In this document: positions 19,352 through 27,984 of the stretch, in pieces
How the letters are laid out: the number at the start of each line of letters is the position of its first letter
Numbering within the stretch: the stretch's first letter is position 1
From: Microbacterium paulum
GTDB taxonomy: Bacteria; Actinomycetota; Actinomycetes; Actinomycetales; Microbacteriaceae
NCBI RefSeq assembly: GCF_015707995.1
Contig: NZ_JAAGRY010000031.1
Location: 1-36,311 of the forward strand
DNA length: 36,311 bases
Direction of reading: 5' to 3'
Made by a program: the position numbers and the translations under genes
Notes under the pieces: model-generated
What the model was told of the DNA's origin: nothing
What the model saw: the letters and a program-made list of their open reading frames with translations, nothing else
The model's database searches: none

Positions 19352-19789
19352 TCAGGCGCCGTCGGCGCGGTCTTTGATCATGTTGGTGATGCGGATCGTC
19401 GAGCAACGCCTGCCCTGGTCGTCGGTCACCGCGATCTCGTGCACCGTGAGCGACCGGCCGAGGTGCACGGGGGTGCAGACCCCCGTCACGATGCCGCTCG
19501 TGGCCGACCGGGTGTGGGTCGCGTTGATGTCGACGCCGACCGCCAGGCGGTCAGGCCCCGCGTGCAGGTTCGCCGCCATCGAGCCGAGCGACTCGCCGAG
19601 CACCACGTAGGCTCCGCCGTGCATGAGCCCGACCGGCTGCGTGTTGCCTTCGACCGGCATCGTCGCCACGGAGCGCTCGATCGAGAACTCGGTGAACTCG
19701 ATCCCCATCTTCTCGGCGAGAGCGCCCATGCCTCGGCGGGTGGCCCAGGCGAGACCGTCGGATGCCGGGGGAGTGGACTCTGCGCTCAT
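19352..19789 (-). CDS. PaaI-family hotdog-fold thioesterase
   Basis: 145 residues, the usual length for a single hotdog domain. NTQPVGLMHGGAYVVLGESLGS is the family signature (key part MHGG, followed by the helix with a catalytic Glu in LGES). VGVDINATHTRSATSG is the substrate-channel strand. Such enzymes hydrolyse acyl-CoA thioesters such as hydroxyphenylacetyl-CoA or 1,4-dihydroxy-2-naphthoyl-CoA; the substrate cannot be told from this sequence. The ATG at 19789 has GAAGG about 6 nt upstream. It is convergent with the ANTAR gene and divergent from polA. Confidence 0.88.
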   Translation of the reverse strand: MSAESTPPASDGLAWATRRGMGALAEKMGIEFTEFSIERSVATMPVEGNTQPVGLMHGGAYVVLGESLGSMAANLHAGPDRLAVGVDINATHTRSATSGIVTGVCTPVHLGRSLTVHEIAVTDDQGRRCSTIRITNMIKDRADGA

Positions 19790-19832
19790 CGTTCACCTTC
19801 GAGATCGATCGGGATGTGTCCGACCCGCTGAC

Positions 19833-19838
19833 TACGCT
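19833..19838 (+). promoter_or_regulatory. -10 element of polA, leaderless-type
   Basis: TACGCT is followed by 6 nt and the polA GTG at 19845. This fixes the start; a longer open frame extends upstream over the divergent thioesterase gene. Confidence 0.55.
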
Positions 19839-19844
19839 GGTGGG

Positions 19845-22487
19845 GTGACGGACTCGGAAAAGCCTACCCTTCTCGTCGTCGACGGCCACTCGCTGGCCTA
19901 TCGCGCATTCTTCGCGCTGCCCGTCGACAACTTCTCGACGAAAGACGGCCAGCACACCAACGGCATCTACGGCTTCCTGTCGATGTTCGTGAACCTCGTC
20001 AAAGCCGAACAGCCGACGCACCTCGCGGTCGCGTTCGACACCTCACGGCACTCGTTCCGCACCGACCAGTACCCCGAGTACAAGGCGACCCGCTCGGCGT
20101 CGCCGGCCGAGTTCACCGGGCAGATCCCGCTGCTGCAAGAGGCGCTGGCGGCGATGAACGTCACGGTACTGACGAAGGAGGGGATCGAGGCCGACGACAT
20201 CCTCGCTACCCTCGCCACCGAGGGCACCGAGGCGGGTTTCGACGTGCTCGTCTGCTCGGGCGACCGCGACACCATCCAGCTCGTCACCGACGACGTGACC
20301 CTGCTCTACCCGAGCGTGCAGGGTGTTTCGCAGCTCAAGCGCTACACCCCCGACGCCGTCGTCGAGAAGTACGGCCTGCCGCCGGCGAACTACCCCGACA
20401 TCGCCGCCCTCGTCGGCGAGACGAGCGACAACCTGCCCGGGGTGCCGAAGGTGGGCGAGAAGACGGCCGTCAAGTGGCTGAACCAGTGGGGCAGCCTCGA
20501 CGCGCTGCTCGAGAACGCCGACAAGATCACCGGCGTCGTGGGCGGCAACCTGCGCGAGCACCTCGACGACGTGCGTCGCAACCGGTCGCTGAACGCGCTG
20601 CTGCGCGACGTCGAACTACCCGTCGGTCCTGAAGACCTCGCCGTGCAGCCGATCGACGCGCAGGCCGTGCGCGACATCTTCGCCCGGCTCGAGTTCCGCA
20701 CCCTGTTGCCCCGGGTGTTCGAGGCGCTGGGCGGCGACGCCGACGAGGCATCCGCGGGCAGTGCCCCCGCCGTGGCCGCCCCTGTGCCGGCCGAGCTCGC
20801 CGCCCCCGCTGCCGTCGCGGAGTGGATCGAGGCGCACCCGGGCGAGCTGGCCCTCACCGTGACGATCGGCGGCGGACTGCCCGCCCGCGTCGGCATCGCC
20901 TCGCTCGACGCCGCGGTCGAGGCGCCGTGGAGCGACGATCTTGCCGACGCCCTCCGTGACTGGCTCGAGTCGGACGCGCCGAAGGTGCTCACCGATGCGA
21001 AGCCGCAGGTGAAGGCCCTGCGCCGTGCGGGCATCGCGCTGGGCGGGCTCTCGTTCGACCCGATCCTCGCCGGGTGGCTCGTGCGGCCGAGCTTTCCCGA
21101 CAAGACCCTCGGCGACCTCGTGGGCCGCTACCTCGACGAGAAGCTGCCCGAGGCCGATCCGCGCCAGCTCGTGCCCGAGACCGAGGGCGCGACACCGGGT
21201 CAGCTCGGCTGGTACGCCCTGCGCGTGACCGAGCGGATCCGCGAAGAGATGCCCGCGTCGGTCGCCGCAGTGCTCACCGACATCGAGCTGCCGACCCTCG
21301 GCGCGCTGGCCGACATGGAGCTCGCCGGTGTGGCGATCTCGCACGAGAAGCTCTCGGCGTTCTCGTCGGAGCTCGCCGCCCGCGCTGACGACATCGCCAC
21401 CCGCGCGTACGCGGAGATCGATCGCGAGGTGAATCTCGGTTCGCCCAAGCAGCTGCAGGACGTGCTCTTCGAGCAGCTCCAGCTGCCGAAGACCCGCAAG
21501 ACCAAGACCGGCTATTCGACGGATGCCGCGGTGCTCGCCGATCTGCAGGAGTCGAACCCGCACCCCTTCCTCGATCTGCTGCTGCAGCATCGCGAGGCAA
21601 CGAAGCTCCGCCAGATCATCGAGTCGCTCGACGTCGCGATCGGACCCGACGGGCGCGCGCACACGACGTATCTGCAGACGGGCAGCCAGACGGGGCGACT
21701 CTCGAGCACCGACCCCAACCTGCAGAACATCCCGATCCGGAACGAGGAGTCGCACCGCATCCGTGCGGCGTTCGAGGTCGGGGAGGGGTACGAGACGCTC
21801 CTCACCGCCGACTATTCGCAGATCGAGATGCGCATCATGGCGCACCTGTCGGGCGACGCCGGTCTCATCGAGGCGTTCAACTCGGGCGAAGACCTGCACC
21901 GCTTCGTCGGCTCGCGCGTCTTCGGGGTCGCCCCCGCCGATGTCACCCCGGCGATGCGCACGAAGGTGAAAGCGATGAGCTACGGCCTCGTCTACGGCCT
22001 GAGCGCGTTCGGACTGTCGAAGCAGCTGCGCATCGACCAGTCCGAGGCGAAGCTGCTGATGAGCGAGTACTTCGCCCGGTTCGGCGCCGTGCGCGACTAT
22101 CTGCGCGAGTCCGTCGCCCAGGCGCGCATCGACGGTTACACCGAGACGATCTTCGGCCGCCGTCGGCCTTTCCCCGACCTCGGCAGCCCCAACCGGGTGC
22201 TGCGCGAGAACGCCGAGCGCGCGGCGCTGAACGCCCCGATCCAGGGCAGCGCCGCCGACATCATGAAGCTCGGTCTGCTGCACATCCACGATCAGCTCGT
22301 CACCGCCGGTCTGCGCTCGCGCGTGCTGCTGCAGATCCATGACGAGCTCGTGGTCGAAGTCGCGCCGGGGGAGTGGGACGCAGTGGAGACCATCGTGCGC
22401 GAGCGCATGGGCGACGCCGCCGACCTGTCGGTACCGCTCGACGTGCAGATCGGGCGCGGCGAGAACTGGGACGTCGCCGGGCACTGA
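19845..22487 (+). CDS. polA: DNA polymerase I
   Basis: Repair and Okazaki-fragment polymerase, 880 residues. Domains in order: 5'-3' flap exonuclease (1-300; LLVVDGHSLAYRAFFALP, EADDILATLA, CSGDRDTIQLV, GETSDNLPGVPKVGEKTA), a 3'-5' exonuclease-like domain (about 315-490), and the polymerase domain (about 500-880). Polymerase motif A is TADYSQIEMR (Asp656), motif B RTKVKAMSYGLVYGLSAFG, and motif C LQIHDELVVEV (Asp833). The 3'-5' exonuclease region has lost the DxE and later Asp residues (it reads LTVTIGGG and LTDAKPQVKAL), so proofreading is probably absent, as in other actinobacterial PolI. The start is GTG 19845, directly after a TACGCT -10. Confidence 0.97.
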   Translation: MTDSEKPTLLVVDGHSLAYRAFFALPVDNFSTKDGQHTNGIYGFLSMFVNLVKAEQPTHLAVAFDTSRHSFRTDQYPEYKATRSASPAEFTGQIPLLQEALAAMNVTVLTKEGIEADDILATLATEGTEAGFDVLVCSGDRDTIQLVTDDVTLLYPSVQGVSQLKRYTPDAVVEKYGLPPANYPDIAALVGETSDNLPGVPKVGEKTAVKWLNQWGSLDALLENADKITGVVGGNLREHLDDVRRNRSLNALLRDVELPVGPEDLAVQPIDAQAVRDIFARLEFRTLLPRVFEALGGDADEASAGSAPAVAAPVPAELAAPAAVAEWIEAHPGELALTVTIGGGLPARVGIASLDAAVEAPWSDDLADALRDWLESDAPKVLTDAKPQVKALRRAGIALGGLSFDPILAGWLVRPSFPDKTLGDLVGRYLDEKLPEADPRQLVPETEGATPGQLGWYALRVTERIREEMPASVAAVLTDIELPTLGALADMELAGVAISHEKLSAFSSELAARADDIATRAYAEIDREVNLGSPKQLQDVLFEQLQLPKTRKTKTGYSTDAAVLADLQESNPHPFLDLLLQHREATKLRQIIESLDVAIGPDGRAHTTYLQTGSQTGRLSSTDPNLQNIPIRNEESHRIRAAFEVGEGYETLLTADYSQIEMRIMAHLSGDAGLIEAFNSGEDLHRFVGSRVFGVAPADVTPAMRTKVKAMSYGLVYGLSAFGLSKQLRIDQSEAKLLMSEYFARFGAVRDYLRESVAQARIDGYTETIFGRRRPFPDLGSPNRVLRENAERAALNAPIQGSAADIMKLGLLHIHDQLVTAGLRSRVLLQIHDELVVEVAPGEWDAVETIVRERMGDAADLSVPLDVQIGRGENWDVAGH

Positions 22488-22494
22488 CGACGGC

Positions 22495-22521
22495 CCGGGT
22501 ACCGAGCTGACACCCGGTGTC
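22495..22521. terminator. weak overlapping hairpins after polA
   Basis: CCGGGT (22495-22500) can pair with ACCCGG (22512-22517), or GACACC (22509-22514) with GGTGTC (22516-22521). Both stems are short and mutually exclusive, so termination here is uncertain. Confidence 0.3.
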
Positions 22522-22535
22522 GCTGAGGGTGGGAT

Positions 22536-22541
22536 TAGGCT
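22536..22541 (+). promoter_or_regulatory. -10 element of the DUF885 gene, leaderless-type
   Basis: TAGGCT is followed by 6 nt (CGAGGA) and ATG 22548. The GAGGA could also act as a poor, very close ribosome-binding site. Confidence 0.55.
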
Positions 22542-22547
22542 CGAGGA

Positions 22548-24230
22548 ATGACCGACGCACAGCCCACCCCGCGCACCCCCACGCCCGTCGACGCGATCGC
22601 CGAGGGCTGGGTCGACGAGGTCGCCGAGCTCGTGCCGACCGTCGCGACCTACATCGGGCGGTTCGAGCACAACGGTCGCCTCGAAGACCTCTCGCCCGCA
22701 GGGCACGAGGCGCGCTACCGCGCGACGCAGGCGACCCTCGCGGCGCTCGAGGCCGCGGAGCCTGTCGACGAGGTCGACGTCGTGACCAAAGCCGACCTCG
22801 CGGGAGACCTGCGCCTGTCGATCGCGCTCTACGAGGCGGGAGCGCACCTGCGCGACCTCAACGTGATCGCCTCGCCCCCGCAAGATCTGCGGAGCGTGTT
22901 CGATCTCATGCCGACCGACACGGTCGAGGACTGGACGATGATCTCCGACCGGCTGCGCGCCGTCCCGGCCGCCCTCGACGGGTACGTGCAGACGCTCCGC
23001 GCCGGCATCGAGGCGGGCGTCGTGCCCGCGCGGCGCCAGGTGCGCGAGGTCGTCACCCAGATCGCCCGCTACACCTCCGACACCGGGTTCTTCGCGTCGT
23101 TCGCGCACGACGCCGTGCCCGCCGAGGGGCACCTTCCCGCCTCCCTGGCCAAGGCGGTATCGGAGCACGCGGGCGCCGCGCGCGTGGCCTACGACGAACT
23201 CGCCGCGTTCCTCCGCGACGAGCTCGCACCCGTGGCATCCGAGCACGACGCCGTCGGGCGGGAGCTCTACGCCCTGCACTCGCGCCGGTTCCTCGGCGCC
23301 GAGATCGACCTCGACGAGACGTACGAGTGGGGTGTCGCCGAGCTCGCGCGCATGGTCGCCGAGCAAGAGGCGATCGCGAACGAGATCCTCCCCGGCGCGA
23401 GCGTCGCGGAGGCCGTCGCCTTTCTCGAGCAAGACTCCGCCCGCAAACTGTACGGCACCGACGCGCTGCAGGCGTGGATGCAAGAGACGAGCGATCGCGC
23501 TGTCGCCGAGCTGGGGGAGAGCCACTTCGACATCCCCGAGCCCATCCGCACGCTCGAGTGCATGATCGCGCCGACGAACGAGGGCGGCATCTACTACACC
23601 GGCCCGACAGACGACTTCTCGCGCCCGGGCCGCATGTGGTGGTCGGTGCCCGAGGGCGTCGACTCGTTCGACACGTGGCGTGAGCTCACGACCGTCTACC
23701 ACGAGGGTGTTCCGGGCCACCACCTGCAGATCGCGCAGGCCGTCTACAACCGCGCCGAGCTGAACGCGTGGCGACGCCTGCTCGCCGGCTCGAGCGGTCA
23801 CGCAGAGGGTTGGGCGCTCTACGCCGAGCGCCTCATGGAGCAGCTCGGCTACCTCGACGACCCCGCCGATCGGCTCGGCATGCTCGACGGCCAGCGCATG
23901 CGCGCGGCGCGGGTGGTGCTCGACATCGGCGTGCACCTCGGCAAGCCGCGCCTCGACGGCGAGGGTGTGTGGGACGCCGACTACGCGCTCGAGTTCATGC
24001 GCCAGAACGTCAACATGCCCGACGAGTTCATCCGCTTCGAAGTGAACCGCTACCTCGGGTGGCCGGGGCAGGCGCCGTCGTACAAGGTCGGTCAGCGCAT
24101 CTGGGAGCAGATCCGCGACGAGACCGCCGAGCGCGAGGGCGACGACTTCGACATCAAACGCTTCCACATGCGGGCGCTGCGCCTCGGCGGTGTCGGCCTC
24201 GACACCCTGCGGATGGCTCTCGCGGAGTGA
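22548..24230 (+). CDS. DUF885 family protein, probable zinc metallopeptidase
   Basis: 560 residues, the usual length for DUF885. The key motif is VYHEGVPGHHLQIAQ (His385, Glu386, His391), an HExxxGHH arrangement typical of the family and expected to bind zinc. GSSGHAEGWALYAERLMEQLGY downstream (key EGWALYAE) holds a Glu likely to be the third ligand. No signal peptide is visible, so it is probably cytoplasmic. Bacterial members are annotated as peptidases on structural resemblance to M32-type enzymes; the substrate is not known. The gene lies alone between polA and the LLM oxidoreductase, each with its own promoter. Confidence 0.85.
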   Translation: MTDAQPTPRTPTPVDAIAEGWVDEVAELVPTVATYIGRFEHNGRLEDLSPAGHEARYRATQATLAALEAAEPVDEVDVVTKADLAGDLRLSIALYEAGAHLRDLNVIASPPQDLRSVFDLMPTDTVEDWTMISDRLRAVPAALDGYVQTLRAGIEAGVVPARRQVREVVTQIARYTSDTGFFASFAHDAVPAEGHLPASLAKAVSEHAGAARVAYDELAAFLRDELAPVASEHDAVGRELYALHSRRFLGAEIDLDETYEWGVAELARMVAEQEAIANEILPGASVAEAVAFLEQDSARKLYGTDALQAWMQETSDRAVAELGESHFDIPEPIRTLECMIAPTNEGGIYYTGPTDDFSRPGRMWWSVPEGVDSFDTWRELTTVYHEGVPGHHLQIAQAVYNRAELNAWRRLLAGSSGHAEGWALYAERLMEQLGYLDDPADRLGMLDGQRMRAARVVLDIGVHLGKPRLDGEGVWDADYALEFMRQNVNMPDEFIRFEVNRYLGWPGQAPSYKVGQRIWEQIRDETAEREGDDFDIKRFHMRALRLGGVGLDTLRMALAE

Positions 24231-24258
24231 CGGCCCGCCGCGGGGTGCGTTGACGGAC

Positions 24259-24280
24259 GGATGCCGGGAATGCGGCATCC
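24259..24280. terminator. short hairpin after the DUF885 gene
   Basis: GGATGCCG (24259-24266) pairs with CGGCATCC (24273-24280) around a 6-nt loop. It lies in the 71-bp gap before the LLM oxidoreductase. It is also an inverted pair of the over-represented GGATGCC word. Confidence 0.45.
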
Positions 24281-24301
24281 CCGCGGATGGTTCACATTCA
24301 C

Positions 24302-25336
24302 ATGAATGAACTGGCACTGGGTCTCGACACCTTCGGCGACATCACGCTGCGCGCGGACGGCTCCCGCTCCAGCGACGCGCAGACGATCCGCGACATCGTC
24401 GACGAGGCGGTGCGTGCCGACGAGGTCGGGCTGTCGTTCTTCGGCGTGGGGGAGCACCACCGTCACGAGTTCGCGGTGTCAAGCCCCGAGCTCGTGCTCG
24501 CGGCGGCCGCTGCGCGCACCGAGAAGATCCGCCTCGGCACGGCGGTCACGGTGCTCTCGAGCGATGACCCGGTGCGGGTCTACGAGCGCTTCGCGACGCT
24601 CGACGCGCTCTCGAACGGGCGCGCCGAGGTCATCCTCGGGCGCGGGTCCTTCATCGAGTCGTTCCCGCTGTTCGGCTACGACCTCGCCGACTACGAGGTG
24701 CTCTTCGAAGAGAAGCTCGACCTGTTCTCGCAGCTGCGCGACGAGAAGCCGGTCACCTGGCAGGGCACCACGCGCGCCGCGCTCGACGGTGCCGACGTCT
24801 ACCCGAAGACGGCGAACGGCATCACGGCGTGGGTCGGCGTGGGCGGATCGCCCGAGTCGGTCGTGCGCACCGCCCGGTACGGCTACGGCCTGATGCTCGC
24901 GATCATCGGCGGCTCGGCCGAGCGCTTCCGCCCCTACGTCGACCTCTACCACCGCTCACTCGACTCGTTCGGGCGGGACCGTCTGCCGGTAGGCATCCAT
25001 TCGCCCGGACACATCGCCGACACCGACGCGCAGGCGTGGGAGGAGCTCTACCCGGCGATGGAGGCGAACCACAACGCGATCGGCGCGGAGCGCGGCTGGC
25101 CGCCGTACAGCCGGCTGCAGTTCCAGCACGACATCGGCCCCGAGGGTGCGATCTACGCGGGCTCGCCCGAGACCGTCGCCCGCAAGATCGCCGCGACCGT
25201 GCAGACGCTCGGCGCCGACCGGTTCGACCTCAAGTACGCCAACGGCACCCTCGAGCACGGCAAGCTGCTGCACTCGATCGAGCTCTACGGCACCGTCGTG
25301 GCGCCCATGGTGCACGATCTGCTGGCGCGCGGCTGA
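24302..25336 (+). CDS. LLM class flavin-dependent oxidoreductase
   Basis: 344 residues with the bacterial luciferase-like TIM-barrel fold. Visible signatures are LGLDTFGDI at the N-terminus, FFGVGEHHRHEF (the GEHH typical of one LLM subfamily), IRLGTAVTVLSSDDPVRVYE, and GRAEVILGRGSFIESFPLFGYD. Members use reduced FMN (or F420 in some) to oxidise varied substrates; the substrate here cannot be assigned. I chose ATG 24302 because the MNELALG start fits the family; an in-frame ATG at 24287 would add MVHIH. No clear ribosome-binding site or -10 was found at either. It ends 13 nt before the next start. Confidence 0.85.
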   Translation: MNELALGLDTFGDITLRADGSRSSDAQTIRDIVDEAVRADEVGLSFFGVGEHHRHEFAVSSPELVLAAAAARTEKIRLGTAVTVLSSDDPVRVYERFATLDALSNGRAEVILGRGSFIESFPLFGYDLADYEVLFEEKLDLFSQLRDEKPVTWQGTTRAALDGADVYPKTANGITAWVGVGGSPESVVRTARYGYGLMLAIIGGSAERFRPYVDLYHRSLDSFGRDRLPVGIHSPGHIADTDAQAWEELYPAMEANHNAIGAERGWPPYSRLQFQHDIGPEGAIYAGSPETVARKIAATVQTLGADRFDLKYANGTLEHGKLLHSIELYGTVVAPMVHDLLARG

Positions 25337-25337
25337 G

Positions 25338-25343
25338 TAGCAT
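25338..25343 (+). promoter_or_regulatory. -10 element of the first MFS gene, leaderless-type
   Basis: TAGCAT is followed by 6 nt and ATG 25350. It begins 2 nt after the preceding stop, so co-transcription with the LLM gene is also possible. Confidence 0.45.
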
Positions 25344-25349
25344 GCATCC

Positions 25350-26732
25350 ATGACGGATGCCTCCCCCCGCGCCACCTCGACGGTGTCGGCGCGTCTCGAC
25401 GCCCTCCCGTTCACGCGGGCGCATCTGAAGGTGCTGACCGGTTCCGGGCTCGGCTGGGCGCTGGATGCCATGGACGTCGGGCTCGTCTCTTTCGTGCTCG
25501 CCGCCCTCATCGCCGAGTGGTCGCTGACGGGGGAGCAGGCCTCGTGGATCGCCTCGGCCGGGTTCGTCGGCATGGCGATCGGTGCGACTCTCGGTGGATT
25601 GCTCGCCGACCGGTTCGGGAGACGATCGGTGTTCGCGGTGACGCTGCTCATCTACGGACTCGCGACCGGCGCGAGCGCCCTCGTCGGCGGGCTCGCCGCC
25701 CTCATCGCACTGCGCGTGATCGTGGGGCTCGGCCTCGGAGCCGAACTGCCGGTGGCGAGCACGTACGTCAGCGAGTTCGCCCCGGCGCGCATGCGCGGGC
25801 GCCTGATCGTGATCCTCGAGGCGTTCTGGGCGGTGGGCTGGACCGCTGCCGCGCTCATCGGCTACCTCGTGATCCCGAACGTCGCCGACGGGTGGCGGTG
25901 GGCCTTCGCCCTCGGCGCGATCCCCGCGGCCTACGCGCTGGTGGTGCGCTGGGGCCTGCCCGAGTCGGCGCGCTGGCTCGAGCGCCAGGGTCGGCACGAC
26001 GAGGCGGAAGCGGTCGCGGAGCGGTTCGAGACGGCGGCGCCGCTCGGCACGTCGCGGCGTCGCCGGCCGCAGCGGTCTGTGGAGCCGGTGGCCCAAGCCG
26101 CGCCGGCCGCCACGCCGGTCCGGCTGTCGGCCGGCGATCGGTTGCGGACGCTCTGGGCGCCGGAGTTCCGCGTGCGCACCGCAGCGCTCTGGATCGTCTG
26201 GTTCTGCGTCAACTTCGCCTACTACGGCGCGTTCATCTGGATCCCGTCGATCCTGTTCGCGCAGGGCTACGACCTCGTCAAGTCGTTCGGGTTCACCCTG
26301 CTGATCACCCTGGCCCAGCTTCCCGGGTACGCCGTGGCCGCCTGGCTCATCGAGGTGTGGGGCCGGCGCACGACACTGTCGGTGTTCCTCGTCGGCTCGG
26401 CGATCGCCGCGGTGCTGTTCGGCACGGCGACGGGGGAGGGGGCGATCATCGCGACCGGGATGGCGCTGTCGTTCTTCAACCTCGGCGCGTGGGGCGCGCT
26501 CTACGCCGTGACGCCGGAGAACTACCCGACGTCGCTCCGCGCGACGGGATCGGGGTGGGCCGCGGGGGTCGGCCGCATCGCGTCGATCGTCGCACCGCTG
26601 ACGGTGCCGGTGCTTCTCGGCCTCGGCGGCGCGCCGCTCCTGTTCACCGTGTTCGGCGCCTTCTTCGTGATCGCCGCCGCGGCGGCCTGGGGGCTCGCCG
26701 ACCGGCGCGGCGCCGCGCTCGACGATCGCTGA
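25350..26732 (+). CDS. MFS transporter, sugar/organic-acid porter type
   Basis: 460 residues and about 12 membrane helices. The first helix region reads GWALDAMDVGLVSF, typical of the SV2/aromatic-acid and sugar porter branches. Motif A is GGLLADRFGRRS between helices 2 and 3. PESARWLERQG after helix 6 is the sugar-porter PESxRWL signature, followed by a basic central loop (SRRRRPQRS). A second motif A-like loop is EVWGRRT after helix 8. Proton-coupled uptake or efflux is assumed from the family; the substrate is unknown. It follows the LLM oxidoreductase by 13 nt, and a strong hairpin follows it. Confidence 0.88.
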   Translation: MTDASPRATSTVSARLDALPFTRAHLKVLTGSGLGWALDAMDVGLVSFVLAALIAEWSLTGEQASWIASAGFVGMAIGATLGGLLADRFGRRSVFAVTLLIYGLATGASALVGGLAALIALRVIVGLGLGAELPVASTYVSEFAPARMRGRLIVILEAFWAVGWTAAALIGYLVIPNVADGWRWAFALGAIPAAYALVVRWGLPESARWLERQGRHDEAEAVAERFETAAPLGTSRRRRPQRSVEPVAQAAPAATPVRLSAGDRLRTLWAPEFRVRTAALWIVWFCVNFAYYGAFIWIPSILFAQGYDLVKSFGFTLLITLAQLPGYAVAAWLIEVWGRRTTLSVFLVGSAIAAVLFGTATGEGAIIATGMALSFFNLGAWGALYAVTPENYPTSLRATGSGWAAGVGRIASIVAPLTVPVLLGLGGAPLLFTVFGAFFVIAAAAAWGLADRRGAALDDR

Positions 26733-26761
26733 GCGCGGCGCCCCGGACCTCGACAGCATCC

Positions 26762-26786
26762 CGCCCGGCGACACCGTCGCCGGGCG
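26762..26786 (+). terminator. terminator after the first MFS gene
   Basis: An 11-bp perfect GC-rich stem (26762-26772 with 26776-26786) closed by a 3-nt ACC loop, located 30 nt after the stop. There is no T-tract. Confidence 0.75.
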
Positions 26787-26840
26787 CGGCGGTCGCCGAG
26801 CGGGGTGGGAGGCGTGCGCGGGGTGACGCTGCTGTGCGCG

Positions 26841-26846
26841 TAGGCT
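26841..26846 (+). promoter_or_regulatory. -10 element of the SGNH hydrolase gene, leaderless-type
   Basis: TAGGCT is followed by 6 nt and GTG 26853, after the upstream terminator, so this gene is its own unit. Confidence 0.6.
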
Positions 26847-26852
26847 CGTCGG

Positions 26853-27623
26853 GTGGCATCCGTTCGCTTCGTCGCCATCGGCGACTCGTTCACCGAAGGC
26901 GTGGGCGATGAGCTCCCCGATGGCACCGTGCGGGGGTGGGCCGATCTCACCGCGCAGGGCTGGGCCGATTCGCGCGGCGACAGCATCGAATACGCCAACC
27001 TCGCGATCCGCGGCAAGCTCGTGTGGCCGATCGTCGCCCAGCAGCTCGAGCCCGCGCTCGCCCTGAAGCCCACGCACCTGTCGTTCAACGGCGGCGGCAA
27101 CGACATGCTCCGCCCGCGCACCTCCATCTCCCACATCGCCGACGCGTTCAGCCAGGTGCTGCGCCGTTGCGATGAGGAGGGCGTGCAGCTGATCCTGCTG
27201 TCCGGCGCGAACCCGTCGGCGCAGCTGCCGCTCAGCCGGCTGATCCAGCGCCGCGGCGACGTCATGTCGGAGGCGGTCGTCGCGCGGATGGGCGGGCGGT
27301 CCGACGTCGTGCAGGCGCTGAACTGGCCGGATGCCGCGCTGTCGAGCCCCTCGTTCTGGTCGGAGGATCGGCTGCACATGAACAGCCGTGGCCACCACCG
27401 TGTCGCCGCTCGGGTGCTCGACGCGCTGGGGGAGACCGTGCCGGAGGGCTGGTGGGAGCTGCCCGAACGGGACGATACGGTACGGCTCGCGCGGGGCGAC
27501 TACTTCCGCGAGCACCTCGGGCCGTGGGTCAAGCGGCGCCTCACCGGCACGTCGTCCGGCGATGGGCGCGCGGCGAAGTTCGGCGGCGAGTGGATCGAGG
27601 TCGCGCCGCGATCCATGTTGTGA
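26853..27623 (+). CDS. SGNH/GDSL-type hydrolase
   Basis: 256 residues. Block I is FVAIGDSFTEGVGDE with nucleophile Ser12; block III is FNGGGNDMLRPR (oxyanion Asn); block V is SEDRLHMNSRGHH with the D-x-x-H catalytic pair (Asp, His). There is no signal peptide, since block I begins at residue 6, so it is probably cytoplasmic. Family members hydrolyse esters or acetyl groups of lipids or carbohydrates; the substrate is not evident. A C-terminal extension of about 70 residues after block V (DYFREHLGPWVKRRLTGTSSGDG) is common in actinobacterial homologues. Confidence 0.9.
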   Translation: MASVRFVAIGDSFTEGVGDELPDGTVRGWADLTAQGWADSRGDSIEYANLAIRGKLVWPIVAQQLEPALALKPTHLSFNGGGNDMLRPRTSISHIADAFSQVLRRCDEEGVQLILLSGANPSAQLPLSRLIQRRGDVMSEAVVARMGGRSDVVQALNWPDAALSSPSFWSEDRLHMNSRGHHRVAARVLDALGETVPEGWWELPERDDTVRLARGDYFREHLGPWVKRRLTGTSSGDGRAAKFGGEWIEVAPRSML

Positions 27624-27723
27624 GCATGCGGAGGGGGACGCTGTCAAGGGGGACGCACGATCTCGTGGCATCCACGAAGATTGTGCGGTCCACCCCGGAA
27701 CACCCACCGTCAGGAGCATCATC

Positions 27724-27984
27724 GTGAGTATCGGAGCCGGCATCGCCCTGGTCGTCATCGGAGCGATCCTCGTTTTCGCCATCAACGTCGACACGAGTCA
27801 GTTCATCGACCTCGACCTCGTCGGCTACATCCTGATGGGAGCGGGCGTCGTCGTCTTCCTCATCGGGCTCGTGTTCGTGTTCCGTCGCCGGTCGACCGAA
27901 CAGGTGACGCGCACGGTCGACCCGGTCGCGGGGGAGCGGGTCACCCGCACCGAGGCCAGCAGCTCGGGCGACGGCGTCGTCTGA
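27724..27984 (+). CDS. DUF6458 family small membrane protein
   Basis: 86 residues from GTG 27724, which has AGGAG 7 nt upstream. Two membrane helices (about 4-20 and 35-56) flank a short loop, NVDTSQFIDLDLVG, whose acidic residues are typical of the family. The cytoplasmic tail starts FRRRSTEQVTRTV and is Thr/Arg rich. Function is unknown. Its stop codon (27982-27984) directly abuts the stop of the convergent MFS gene with no base between, so the two transcripts must overlap at their 3' ends. Confidence 0.8.
   Translation: MSIGAGIALVVIGAILVFAINVDTSQFIDLDLVGYILMGAGVVVFLIGLVFVFRRRSTEQVTRTVDPVAGERVTRTEASSSGDGVV

Noticed and set aside
24231..24301. Riboswitch or structured leader before the LLM gene
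   Set aside because: Only an 8-bp hairpin is present in 71 bp; too small for a known riboswitch and better explained as a weak terminator.
20616..24317. 1233-codon reverse-strand open frame across polA and the DUF885 gene
   Set aside because: It spans two well-supported genes and their intergenic region; composition is that of a codon-bias shadow.
25230..27794. 854-codon reverse-strand open frame opposite the first MFS and SGNH genes
   Set aside because: Repetitive Arg/Glu/Pro/His composition, no domain, crosses a strong terminator and the promoter of the SGNH gene.
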